From JBFGCT01 sp963825565 (GTDB lineage: Bacteria > Actinomycetota > Acidimicrobiia > Acidimicrobiales > Ilumatobacteraceae), in the NCBI GenBank assembly GCA_963825565.1, contig CAWGTW010000004.1:496001-560000 (forward strand): a DNA stretch of 64,000 nucleotides. The letters run 5' to 3'. A model generated the notes under the pieces. The model was not told where the DNA came from. It saw only the letters and a list, made by a program, of their open reading frames with translations, and did no database searches. Positions 43,514 to 51,699 of this stretch are shown here, in pieces (position 1 is the stretch's first letter; each line of letters opens with the position of its first letter). A program made the translations under genes and the position numbers.

Positions 43514-44811
43514 CAGCACCCGGCCTCGCGCGCCGCGTGCAACGCCTGGTCGAGGTCGGCACAGATGTCCTCGGCGTCTTCCAGGCCGACCGAGATCCGC
43601 ACGAGGTCGGCGGTGATCCCGGCGGCGGTGAGCGCCTCCTCGGAGAGCTGCCGGTGGGTGGTCGACGCCGGATGGATGACCAGCGTCCGGGCGTCGCCGA
43701 TATTGGCGAGGTGGCTCGCGATGCGGACCGCCTCGATGAACCGTGCTCCGGCTTCGCGCCCGCCGGCGACGCCGAAGGAGAACACCGCACCCGGACCGTC
43801 CGGCAGGTAGCGCCGGGCGCGCTCGTACCAGGGTGACTCGGGGAGCCCGCTGTACGCGACCCACTCGACGAGGTCGTGGTCGGCGAGGAATCGGGCGACC
43901 GTGGCGGCATTCTCGACGTGCTGGCGCATCCGCAGGGCGAGCGTCTCCAGACCCATCAGGAACAAGAACGCGTTGAACGGCGTCATCGTCGCGCCGATGT
44001 CGCGCAGCTGCTCGGATCGGAGCCGGGTGAGGAACCCGTACTCGCCGAAGTTCCCCCACCAGCTCAGCCCGCCGTAGGCGGCGACCGGTTCGGTCATCAG
44101 CGGGAACCGACCGTTGCCCCACGGGAACGTGCCGGACTCGACGATCGCGCCGCCGATCGACGTGCCGTGGCCGCCGATGAACTTGGTCACCGAGTGCAGG
44201 ACGATGTCGGCCCCGTGCTCGATCGGACGGCACAGGAACGGCGTCGCCATCGTCGAGTCGACGACGAGTGGGATGCCGTGGTCGTGGGCGACCGCGGCGA
44301 TTCCGGCGAGGTCGGGGATCATGCCCGACGGGTTGGCGATCGTCTCGACGTACACCGCTCTGGTCGCCGGCGTGATCGCCGCGGCGACGGCGTCGGGCTC
44401 GGGCTCGGGGAGGAACGTCGTCTCGACGCCGAACCGGGCGAGTGTGACCTCGAGCAGCGTGCGTGTCCCGCCGTACAGCTGGGCGCTGGCGACGAGATGG
44501 TCGCCGGCGCCGGCGAGCGCGGCGAGGGCGAGGAACTCGGCGGCTTGTCCGCTCGACGTGCCGATCGCGCCGATCCCGCCTTCGAGCGAGGCGATGCGTT
44601 CCTCGAAGGCGGCGACGGTCGGGTTGGAGATCCGGCTGTAGATGTTGCCGTACGTCTGCAGCGCGAACAGGTCGGCCGCTTCCGCCGCGTCGGCGAAGAC
44701 GTAGGACGACGTCTGGTAGATCGGCACGGCGCGGGCGCCCGTCGCCGGGTCGGGGCGGCCGCCGGCGTGGACCGCACGCGTGCGGAACCCGGGCTCGCGC
44801 TCGTCGGTCAT
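43513..44811 (-). CDS. metY: O-acetylhomoserine sulfhydrylase / aminocarboxypropyltransferase
   Basis: From ATG 44811 the 432-residue protein is a gamma-family PLP enzyme: RAVHAGGRPDPATGARAVPI, YSRISNPTVAAFEERIASLE, and the PLP lysine Lys210 in SVTKFIGGHGTS. The SWWGNFGEYGFLTRLRSEQL insert is typical of the long O-acetylhomoserine sulfhydrylases. It makes homocysteine from O-acetylhomoserine and sulfide (EC 2.5.1.49). No metX is adjacent. It is translationally coupled to the CoA-binding gene. The 134-base region upstream, shared with the divergent dehydrogenase gene, shows no recognisable SAM riboswitch. Confidence 0.92.
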   Translation of the reverse strand: MTDEREPGFRTRAVHAGGRPDPATGARAVPIYQTSSYVFADAAEAADLFALQTYGNIYSRISNPTVAAFEERIASLEGGIGAIGTSSGQAAEFLALAALAGAGDHLVASAQLYGGTRTLLEVTLARFGVETTFLPEPEPDAVAAAITPATRAVYVETIANPSGMIPDLAGIAAVAHDHGIPLVVDSTMATPFLCRPIEHGADIVLHSVTKFIGGHGTSIGGAIVESGTFPWGNGRFPLMTEPVAAYGGLSWWGNFGEYGFLTRLRSEQLRDIGATMTPFNAFLFLMGLETLALRMRQHVENAATVARFLADHDLVEWVAYSGLPESPWYERARRYLPDGPGAVFSFGVAGGREAGARFIEAVRIASHLANIGDARTLVIHPASTTHRQLSEEALTAAGITADLVRISVGLEDAEDICADLDQALHAAREAGC

Positions 44812-44945
44812 CCCGCCAGTGTGGCCGCTCGACGGGCCGATCGGGCACGCCTTCGACGCCGACCGCTGCCGACCGCGCCGGTGCACCGGCCGGCGCGATG
44901 CCCTACCGTCTGGTCGTCACTGTCGCTCGACCAGGAGGACGCTCG

Positions 44946-45995
44946 ATGACGCCACCAGGAGGATCCCCACCAATAGGAACGACCGCCGGCGGGGTCGAGC
45001 TGCGCATGTTCTCCGCCAAGGCGTACGAGCGCGCCAGCTTCGACGCGGCGAACGAGCCGCATGGGTTGAAGATCGTGCCGCTCGACATGCGGCTCGGTCC
45101 CGAGACCGCTGAGCTGGCCGCCGGTGCACCAGTCGTGTCGGTCTTCGTCAACGACGACGTGTCACGGCCGGTGATCGAGCGGCTGGCGTCGGCGGGGACG
45201 TCGTGCATCGCACTGCGCTGTGCCGGCTTCAACAACGTCGACCTGGCCGCCGCGGCCGAGCTCGGGATGCGCGTCGTGCGCGTGCCGGCGTACTCGCCCA
45301 ACGCCGTCGCCGAGCACACGCTCGCGCTGATCCTCGCGCTCAACCGGAACATCCACCGGGCCTACAACCGGGTCCGCGACGGCAACTTCTCCCTCGACGG
45401 CCTCGTCGGCTTCGACCTCGCCGGCAAGACGGCGGGGGTGATCGGCACGGGTCGGATCGGCATGATCGTGGCCCGCCTGCTGTGGCACCTGCGCTGCAAC
45501 GTGCTGGCGGTCGACATGTACCCGAACGATCACCTGGTCGAATTGGGCGTCGACTACGTCGACCTCGACCGGCTGTTCGCCGAGAGCGACATCGTGACCC
45601 TCAACTGCCCGTTGACCGCGGAGACGTATCACCTGATCGATGCTGATGCCATCGCGGCGATGAAGCCGGGGGTGATGATCGTCAACAGTGGGCGTGGCCC
45701 GCTGATCGACACCTCGGCCGTGGTCGCGGGGTTGAAGTCCGGGCAGGTCGGTTCGCTCGCGCTCGACGTCTACGAGGAGGAGGGCTCGCTGTTCTTCCAG
45801 GACCGCAGCGACGAGATCATCGACGACGACGTGTTCGCCCGCCTGCTCACATTCCCCAACGTGTTGATCACCGCCCACCAGGCGTTCCTCACCGAGGAGG
45901 CGCTCCGGGCGATCGCCGAGACCACACTCGCCAACGTCGCCGCCGTCCTGGCAGGGCAGCCGTGCGACAACGAGGTGTTCGCCGACGACCGGTGA
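44946..45995 (+). CDS. D-2-hydroxyacid dehydrogenase (D-lactate dehydrogenase-like)
   Basis: AGGAGG at 44933-44938 precedes ATG 44946. The 349-residue protein has LRCAGFNNVDLAAAAELGMR, RVPAYSPNAVAEHTLALILA, the NAD-binding GVIGTGRIGMI, PGVMIVNSGRGPLIDTSA and ITAHQAFLTEEAL. These give the Arg-Glu-His catalytic set of the D-lactate dehydrogenase (LdhA) subgroup. It interconverts a 2-oxoacid and a D-2-hydroxyacid with NAD(H); lactate/pyruvate is most likely, though aromatic 2-oxoacids such as hydroxyphenylpyruvate cannot be excluded. Confidence 0.9.
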   Translation: MTPPGGSPPIGTTAGGVELRMFSAKAYERASFDAANEPHGLKIVPLDMRLGPETAELAAGAPVVSVFVNDDVSRPVIERLASAGTSCIALRCAGFNNVDLAAAAELGMRVVRVPAYSPNAVAEHTLALILALNRNIHRAYNRVRDGNFSLDGLVGFDLAGKTAGVIGTGRIGMIVARLLWHLRCNVLAVDMYPNDHLVELGVDYVDLDRLFAESDIVTLNCPLTAETYHLIDADAIAAMKPGVMIVNSGRGPLIDTSAVVAGLKSGQVGSLALDVYEEEGSLFFQDRSDEIIDDDVFARLLTFPNVLITAHQAFLTEEALRAIAETTLANVAAVLAGQPCDNEVFADDR

Positions 45996-46032
45996 GTCGG
46001 CACGGTCGCGATGCGGCCGTGCCGACCCGGCG

Positions 46033-46794
46033 TCATCGGGTCGGCACGTGCATCCCGAACCATTCGGCGAGCGTCGTGTCCCACCGGTCGGGGGCGACCT
46101 CGGTGACCGTCTCAGCCCCGGCGCGGACCACCTTCAACCGGCCGTCGCGCAGCGTCACTCGATCGGGTCCGCCGTCGAGCAGGCGGGTGGCGAACGGAAC
46201 CGAACTCCAGCGCAGGCCGGGGTCGGTCTGCATCGACGCGGAGATCGCGGCGAAGTCGTCCAACCGGTGCGAGACCCGCTTGAACCGGTAGCGGGCGTCC
46301 GGGATCCCGTCGACGTGCTTGGCCAGCGTCGTGCCCTGAGGACTCGGGAGCAGTTCGTAGATGCCGTCGCCGCCATCCTGGGGACCTGCTCGGTTGAGGG
46401 CCAGCGGTGTGATGAAGCTCTCCCCGAACCCGACATCGGCGAGGTAGGGCTCGTCGAGCGCGACCTCGAGCGCGAGGTGGGAGATCACCGTGTTCGGGCC
46501 GTCGAGCAGCACGGCTGCGCCGAGCATGATCACCGGGAAGCCGAGGGCGTCGAGCAGCGCGGCGAAGGCCCCGTTGAGCTCGAAGCACCAGCCGCCACGG
46601 CCCCGCTCGACGATCTTGTCGATCGCCCGCTGCTGATCGAGGGTGACGCCGGACCCGAAGACGATGTCGAGGTTCTCGAACGGCACCGCGGTCAGATGTG
46701 CCCGGTGCAACGCAGTCAGCCCGGCGAGGTCGAGCGACGGTGGTCGCGCCAGCCCGATCCGGGCGAGGTAGCGCTCGACGTCGACGGCCACCAC
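46033..46794 (-). CDS. nat: Arylamine N-acetyltransferase-family protein
   Basis: The 253-residue protein has the NAT Cys-His-Asp triad: Cys70 in RGRGGWCFELNG, His106 in ISHLALEV and Asp120 in YLADVGFGESF. VPFENLDIVFG near the N-terminus is conserved. Family enzymes transfer acetyl or related acyl groups from CoA to arylamines and hydrazines; in actinobacteria some act in polyketide amide formation. The start is GTG 46794. It is convergent with the dehydrogenase gene and divergent from the lipoprotein gene. Confidence 0.9.
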   Translation of the reverse strand: MVAVDVERYLARIGLARPPSLDLAGLTALHRAHLTAVPFENLDIVFGSGVTLDQQRAIDKIVERGRGGWCFELNGAFAALLDALGFPVIMLGAAVLLDGPNTVISHLALEVALDEPYLADVGFGESFITPLALNRAGPQDGGDGIYELLPSPQGTTLAKHVDGIPDARYRFKRVSHRLDDFAAISASMQTDPGLRWSSVPFATRLLDGGPDRVTLRDGRLKVVRAGAETVTEVAPDRWDTTLAEWFGMHVPTR

Positions 46795-46899
46795 CGAAAG
46801 TGTAGGAGCCCTCCCGTCGCCCGTGTCCGACGTCGCGGCCGACGGACCGCGGCGACTCCTGGCCCGCGATGGGCCAGGGGGTGGGGATAGGTTGCGGCG

Positions 46900-48318
46900 A
46901 TGCGCGGCTTCGGAACCAGACTCCCGGCGATCCTCTTGGGGCTGGCGGCGCTCGGCGCGGCCTGCGGGAGCAGCCCCGGCACGACAACCGATGCGCCCGG
47001 GGTGTCGGGTGCTCCCGAGAACACGACCGGTGCGACGCTGTCCGACCTCGAGAACGAGGCGAACCAGGCAGCGGGCCGCCGTGCCGCCGCCGAATCGTTC
47101 TGGCGCGGCGCGCTCGACCAGTGCAACGCGATGATGACCTCGAACGGCGGCGTCGCGTTCTTCGACGGTTCCGCCGACGACCCGACCGTCGGTGTCGACA
47201 TCGGCGACGAGATGTCGCCCGACGTGTTCCAGGTCGTCGACACCCAGGGCGTCGAGCTGCTCGTCGACGTTGGTCGCGGCGTCGTGACCGGTCCGGACGG
47301 GTCCACCGGGATCATGCCCCGGCCCTATGTGTTCGTCTGCCCGGAGGACCTGTTCGTCGGGACGTTCGACGAGGACGGGATGGAGGACGAGGCCGCGCCC
47401 CCGACCGATGACGGGTCGGGCGAGTCAGGATCGGGCGAGGACGGATCGGGCGAGGACCCCGGCGACGAACCGGCCGGGCCGGCGGCCGGAGCAGCCTTCT
47501 TCCAGGGAGCGCTCTCCGCGTGCAACGCCTACAGCCTCGACGTCAACGGGTTCGCGCCCTTCGACGGCTCGGCGTCCGACCCGACGGTCGGGGTCACGTT
47601 CGACGACGAGGTGTCGCCGGGCGTGTTCCGGGTGGTCGACGCCGACGGCGTCGTGCTGCTGGTCGACCTGGTCGCCGGGGTGGTGACCGGGGCGGACGGC
47701 GCCGATGGAGTGATGCCACGGCCCTACGCGTTCTGGTGCCCGCCCGAGGCGTTCCCCGGCACCCTCGACGAGGGGTCCGGCGACGAGGGCTCGGGCGACG
47801 GGGAGGGGTTCGCCGAGGTCGCGCTCGAAGCGGACGGGCTCGGCGTGGTCGATTTCGGCACCGACCCGGAGACGACCGTCGCCACGCTGTCGGACTTGCT
47901 CGGCGCGCCGGCCGGCGACACCGGCTGGATCGAGCCGTTCTCGGTGTGGGGCACGTGCCCGGTCAGCTCGCTGCGCGTCGTGACCTGGGGGAACCTCGAC
48001 GTCCTGCTGACGCAGTCGACCGAGACGTACGCGCTCTCGCCGGGCACGCCGCACTTCTTCAACTGGCGGACCCCGGCGCTTTCGGGATCCGGCAGCGACG
48101 TGCTTCGCACGCCAGCGGGCATCGGGATCGGCTCGACGGTCGCCGACCTGGGCGCGGCGTACGGCGCAGACGCCCCGCTCGAGTTCAACGACGTCTACGA
48201 GTCCTGGGACTTCTACCTCGACGACGGCAGCGCGGCCGGGCTGTCCGGCGTCGCCAGCGGGTCCGAGCCGGGCGACACGGTCACCTTCATGCAGGCCGGC
48301 GTCACCTGCGGCGACTGA
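46900..48318 (+). CDS. Secreted lipoprotein with two homologous domains (472 aa)
   Basis: The signal peptide ends in lipobox LGAAC at residue 22. Two homologous ~85-residue modules follow (first: QCNAMMTSNGGVAFFDGSAD to MPRPYVFVCPEDLFVGTFDE; second: ACNAYSLDVNGFAPFDGSAS to MPRPYAFWCPPEAFPGTLDE). Each has a conserved Cys pair and a DPTVGV strand, and acidic Gly/Ser linkers separate them. The last ~170 residues form a third domain (GLGVVDFGTDPETTVATLSD, then a final CGD). TAGGTT (46888-46893) lies six bases before the ATG, so the mRNA may be leaderless. I do not recognise the domains; the product should be a membrane-anchored extracytoplasmic binding protein. Confidence 0.78.
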   Translation: MRGFGTRLPAILLGLAALGAACGSSPGTTTDAPGVSGAPENTTGATLSDLENEANQAAGRRAAAESFWRGALDQCNAMMTSNGGVAFFDGSADDPTVGVDIGDEMSPDVFQVVDTQGVELLVDVGRGVVTGPDGSTGIMPRPYVFVCPEDLFVGTFDEDGMEDEAAPPTDDGSGESGSGEDGSGEDPGDEPAGPAAGAAFFQGALSACNAYSLDVNGFAPFDGSASDPTVGVTFDDEVSPGVFRVVDADGVVLLVDLVAGVVTGADGADGVMPRPYAFWCPPEAFPGTLDEGSGDEGSGDGEGFAEVALEADGLGVVDFGTDPETTVATLSDLLGAPAGDTGWIEPFSVWGTCPVSSLRVVTWGNLDVLLTQSTETYALSPGTPHFFNWRTPALSGSGSDVLRTPAGIGIGSTVADLGAAYGADAPLEFNDVYESWDFYLDDGSAAGLSGVASGSEPGDTVTFMQAGVTCGD

Positions 48319-48336
48319 ACTCCCCGGGATCGTGTC

Positions 48337-48436
48337 ACCGAAGCCGTTCGAGGTCGTGGTGTTCGGTCACACAGATCGGAGGGCGTCTGTGCGACCGAAG
48401 CCGTTCGAGGTCGTGGTGTTCGGTCACACAGATCGG
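48337..48436. repeat. Two copies of a 43-bp palindromic repeat
   Basis: ACCGAAGCCGTTCGAGGTCG and the following 23 bases are repeated exactly at 48337-48379 and 48394-48436 (57-base period). Each copy pairs ACCGAA with TTCGGT; the second copy extends to CTGTGCGACCGAA and TTCGGTCACACAG with one mismatch. They lie between two convergent genes, where they may act as bidirectional terminators. A related palindrome occurs at 53510-53546. Confidence 0.85.
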
Positions 48437-48487
48437 GACGGGGCGGTCAGGGCGGCCTGCCCGAGCCGGTCGTGGCCCTGGATCTCG

Positions 48488-49594
48488 TCAGGTGACGACG
48501 ACCTTGGTGCCGATCGTGGCGAAGCCCCACATGAACTGGGCGTCGAGGTTGTGCTGGCGCTGGCAGCCGCCCGAGAGTCGGGTGCCCAGCTCGTCGGTGG
48601 TCATGTACGGCGAGTTGTCCTCGACGTGGAGCGGGATCGCGTGGAACCCGATCGCCCCGATGTCGGTCTTGAGCCAGCGGATCATGTTGGGCAGCCAGGC
48701 CTTGCCGTTCCAGGCGGTCGACATCTCCGAGCGGCTGTACACCTCGTGCGTGCCAGGGATCTCGTTGCTGTACTTGCTGCCCGACACCAGCCACGACCGA
48801 ATGATCTCGCCGTTCTCGCCGACCGCCCACACCCGCTGGCCGGCACGGTCGTACACGACCCGGCGGCCGGATCCCGAGTTCTCGGGGAGCGGTGGTGCAT
48901 CGTCGCCGGCCGACGCGACCGGGGACAGCTTGACGCCCCACAGGTCGACCGCGCCCGGTGGCGGCGGTGGCGTGCGGGTGACCAGCGACTCCTCGTCGGG
49001 CCAGATGTCGAGCTCGATCGCGCTCTCCCGCCCGACGACACCGTCGACGTACAGGTCGTGCTTGGTCTGGTAGGCCATCACGGCATCGGCGGTCGATTGC
49101 CCGAACTCGCCGTCGACCGCTCCGTCGAAGAACCCCTGGGTGGCCAGCGCCCGCTGCAGGCACTTCACCCCGTCGCCGGAGGAGCCGAGGCGCACCGACA
49201 GCGCGCCGATCGTGCAACCGCCGTCGGCACGGTCGGTCTCGAGCGGCTCCTCGCCCTCGGCCGCGTTCTGGCCGAGCTCGTCGCCCTCGAGATCGGGGAG
49301 GCCGGTGAGCTGGACGTCGATCTGGTCGCTGAGCGGCGGCGCGGTCGTGGGGGGTGCCGAGGCGATCGCATCGGCGCCTCCGTCTCCCGAGGTGACGACG
49401 ATTCCGATCACCGCCGCGCCGAGGACGGCGGCGGTCGCCAAGGCCAGCCCGACCTGACGCCGCTGGTGCTCGGGTGGGGCGCTCCCGGCAGCTTGCGGCA
49501 ACAACGTCGGGGAGTCGACCATACGGGCTCCGATGATATCGACTTGCCGCTGCTGGCCCGAGTTGCTTCGCGAACTTTCCTCTCGTTCCGACAT
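48488..49594 (-). CDS. L,D-transpeptidase (YkuD) with peptidoglycan-binding domain and variant SGGC motif
   Basis: The 368-residue protein has a short cytoplasmic N-terminus, one membrane anchor (residues ~49-67), an acidic linker, and a peptidoglycan-binding_1 domain (VKCLQRALATQGFFDGAVDG, FGQSTADAVMAYQTKH). The C-terminal YkuD domain has VVYDRAGQRVWAVGENGEI, GFHAIPLH and catalytic Cys344 in RLSGGCQRQ. The canonical SHGC is replaced by SGGC; the catalytic His could instead be the one in GFHAIPLH. It should form 3-3 peptidoglycan crosslinks outside the membrane. It is divergent from the formate dehydrogenase gene across a 120-base gap. Confidence 0.85.
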   Translation of the reverse strand: MSEREESSRSNSGQQRQVDIIGARMVDSPTLLPQAAGSAPPEHQRRQVGLALATAAVLGAAVIGIVVTSGDGGADAIASAPPTTAPPLSDQIDVQLTGLPDLEGDELGQNAAEGEEPLETDRADGGCTIGALSVRLGSSGDGVKCLQRALATQGFFDGAVDGEFGQSTADAVMAYQTKHDLYVDGVVGRESAIELDIWPDEESLVTRTPPPPPGAVDLWGVKLSPVASAGDDAPPLPENSGSGRRVVYDRAGQRVWAVGENGEIIRSWLVSGSKYSNEIPGTHEVYSRSEMSTAWNGKAWLPNMIRWLKTDIGAIGFHAIPLHVEDNSPYMTTDELGTRLSGGCQRQHNLDAQFMWGFATIGTKVVVT

Positions 49595-49714
49595 GCGGAA
49601 CGGTTCCGCGATGCAGCACGCACCGTGCGATGGTGCACACTAGATTCGGTTCGATCTCGGGCGTCGCAGTGCGCGCGCCCACCCAGTGATCCACGAGCGT
49701 GATCAGGAGCAGTG

Positions 49715-51687
49715 ATGAGGGTGCGCACCGGCCAGCAGCAGTCGACCGGCGGTGGTCTGCCGCGGCTGACCACCCCGCTCGTTCGCGACGGCGGCGAACT
49801 GCGCGAGGCGACCTGGGCTGAGGCGCTCGACCGCGCCGCGGTCGGTCTGACCCGCGCTCGGGACTCGATCCGGTCGGGGCGCAACCGAACGCGTTCGGCA
49901 TGTTCTCGTGCTCCAAGGCGACCAACGAGGTCAACTACTTCGCCCAGAAGTTCGCTCGGGCGGTGATGGGGTCGAACAACATCGATTCCTGCAACCGGAC
50001 TTGACACGCTCCTTCCGTCGTCGGTCTGGCGACAGTGTTCGGAGCGGGAGGCGGCACCGTCTCCTACGCGGAGATCGACGAAGCCGACGTGATCGTCCTC
50101 TGGGGCTCGAACGCGCGCGAGGCCCACCCGATCTTCTTCCACCACCTGATGAAGGGCCTCGACAACGGCGCCCGGATGTACTGCGTCGATCCCCGCCGCA
50201 CGTCATCGGCGAAGTTCGCCGACGTGTGGCTGGGCATCGACGTCGGCACCGACATCGCGCTGGCGAACGCGCTCGCCCGCGAGATCATCCATGCCGGGCT
50301 GACCGACGAGTCGTTCATCGCCCACTCGACGCAGGGCTTCGAGCGGTTCGCCGCCTCGGTCGAGCCGTACACACTCGATGCGGCGGCGGAGATCACCGGG
50401 GTCCCCGCCGACGCGATCGAGGAGCTGGCCCATGCCTATGCGACCGGCGGCAAGTCGCAGATCCTGTGGACGCTCGGCATCACCGAGCACCACAACGCGG
50501 TCGACAACGTGCTCGCCCTGTGCAACCTCGCCCTGCTGACCGGCCATGTCGGCCGGTGGGGTTCGGGCCTCGTGCCGTTGCGGGGGCAGAACAACGTCCA
50601 GGGCGGCGGTGACATGGGTGCGCTGCCCAACAAGTTCCCCGGGTTCCAGGACGTCGACGACCCGGAGGCGCGGACCCGGTTCGAGGCGGTGTACGGCGTG
50701 CCCCTCAACCCGGAGCCGGGCATCCACCTGACGCTGATGTTCGAGGCGATGGACCGCGGCGAGCTGACCGCGGCCTACGTCGTCGGCGAGAACCCGGCCG
50801 ATTCCGAGGCCGATGTCGAACACGCCCGGGCACTGCTCTGCGGGCTCGACACGCTCGTCGTGCAGGACATCTTCCTCACCCGGACCGCCGAGCTCGCCGA
50901 TGTGGTGTTCCCGGCATCGGTCGCCTGGGCCGAGTCGGAGGGCACGGTCACGAGCAGCGAGCGCCGGGTGCAACGGGTCCGCGCCGCGGTCCAACCGCCG
51001 GGCCAGGCGCGCCACGACATCGACATCATGGCCGACCTCGCCAGGCGGATGGGCGTCGACCTCGGCGCGCCGACCCCGGAGGAGCTGTGGGACGAGCTGC
51101 GCTCGCTGTCGCCGCTCCACGCGGGGATGACCTGGGAGCGGCTGGAGGCAACGGGTGGGCTCCAGTGGCCGTGCCCGTCGGAGGATCATCCCGGCAGCCC
51201 GTTCCTCCACGGCTGGCTGTGGGAGGACGACCTCGGTGGTCACGACCCGGCGCCGTTCTCGGTCGTCGAGCATGCAGGTCCCAAGGAGGAGCTGACCGAG
51301 CGCTTCCCGCTGCGGCTGACCACGGGACGATCGCTCGACTCGTACAACACCGGCGTGCAGTCGGGCGGCTACGACTCGCCGATCCGGTACGGCGACGCCC
51401 TCGACGTGAACCCGCTCGACGCCGAGCGGCTGGGCATCGCCGACGGCGAACGGGTGCTCGTCTCGTCCCCGCGAGGATCGGTCGAGATCAACGTCCGCAT
51501 CCAGCCCGACATCCCCGTCGGCCTGACCTTCACCACGTTCCACTTCCCCGATCTCGTCGACGTCAACGTCTTGACCAACGACGCGTGGGACCCGCGCTCG
51601 GGCACCTCGGAGTTCAAGGCGGCGTCGATCCGCATCGACCGACTCGGGGCGGTCAGCCCGCGTGCCGGCGCGGCGGCCGGAGACTGA
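49715..51687 (+). CDS. fdhA: Formate dehydrogenase alpha subunit, molybdopterin part, selenocysteine-encoding (one frameshift)
   Basis: ATG 49715 has AGGAG at 49705-49709. The product reads LPRLTTPLVRDGGELREATW, then FGMFSCSKATNEVNYFAQKF and MGSNNIDSCNRT, and reaches TGA at 50002-50004. It continues in the same frame as HAPSVVGLATVFGAGGG and so on to 51687, ending with the dinucleotide-binding domain (FPLRLTTGRSLDSYNTGVQS). TGA is at the selenocysteine position of FdhF-type enzymes (CARV-U-HGPSV in E. coli), and a SECIS-like hairpin follows. A single G appears missing in the GGGG at 49876-49879: adding it joins TRARDSIRSG to AQPNAFGMFSC and makes the gene exactly 658 codons. It oxidises formate to CO2 with NuoEF-like partners. 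The N-terminal Fe-S region is absent and is encoded at 53565-54407. Confidence 0.88.
50002..50046 (+). promoter_or_regulatory. SECIS element with UGA selenocysteine codon
   Basis: After UGA (50002-50004), CGCUCC (50007-50012) pairs with GGAGCG (50041-50046) as a lower stem. GUCGUC (50017-50022) pairs with GGCGAC (50028-50033, one U-G pair) as the apical stem closing the five-base loop GGUCU (50023-50027). In E. coli fdhF the SelB-binding GGUCU begins at base 22 counting the U of UGA as 1; it is at base 22 here too. This element recruits SelB and tRNA-Sec. The sel genes are not in this window. Confidence 0.85.
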
Positions 51688-51699
51688 GCGAGGGAGCCG

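Noticed and set aside
44812..44945. SAM riboswitch before metY
   Set aside because: The 134-base divergent gap shows no SAM-box pattern; an undetected variant remains possible.
50002..50004. TGA as an ordinary stop ending the first part of fdhA
   Set aside because: Sequence after it continues the same protein family in frame, the codon is at the known selenocysteine site, and a SECIS-like hairpin follows.
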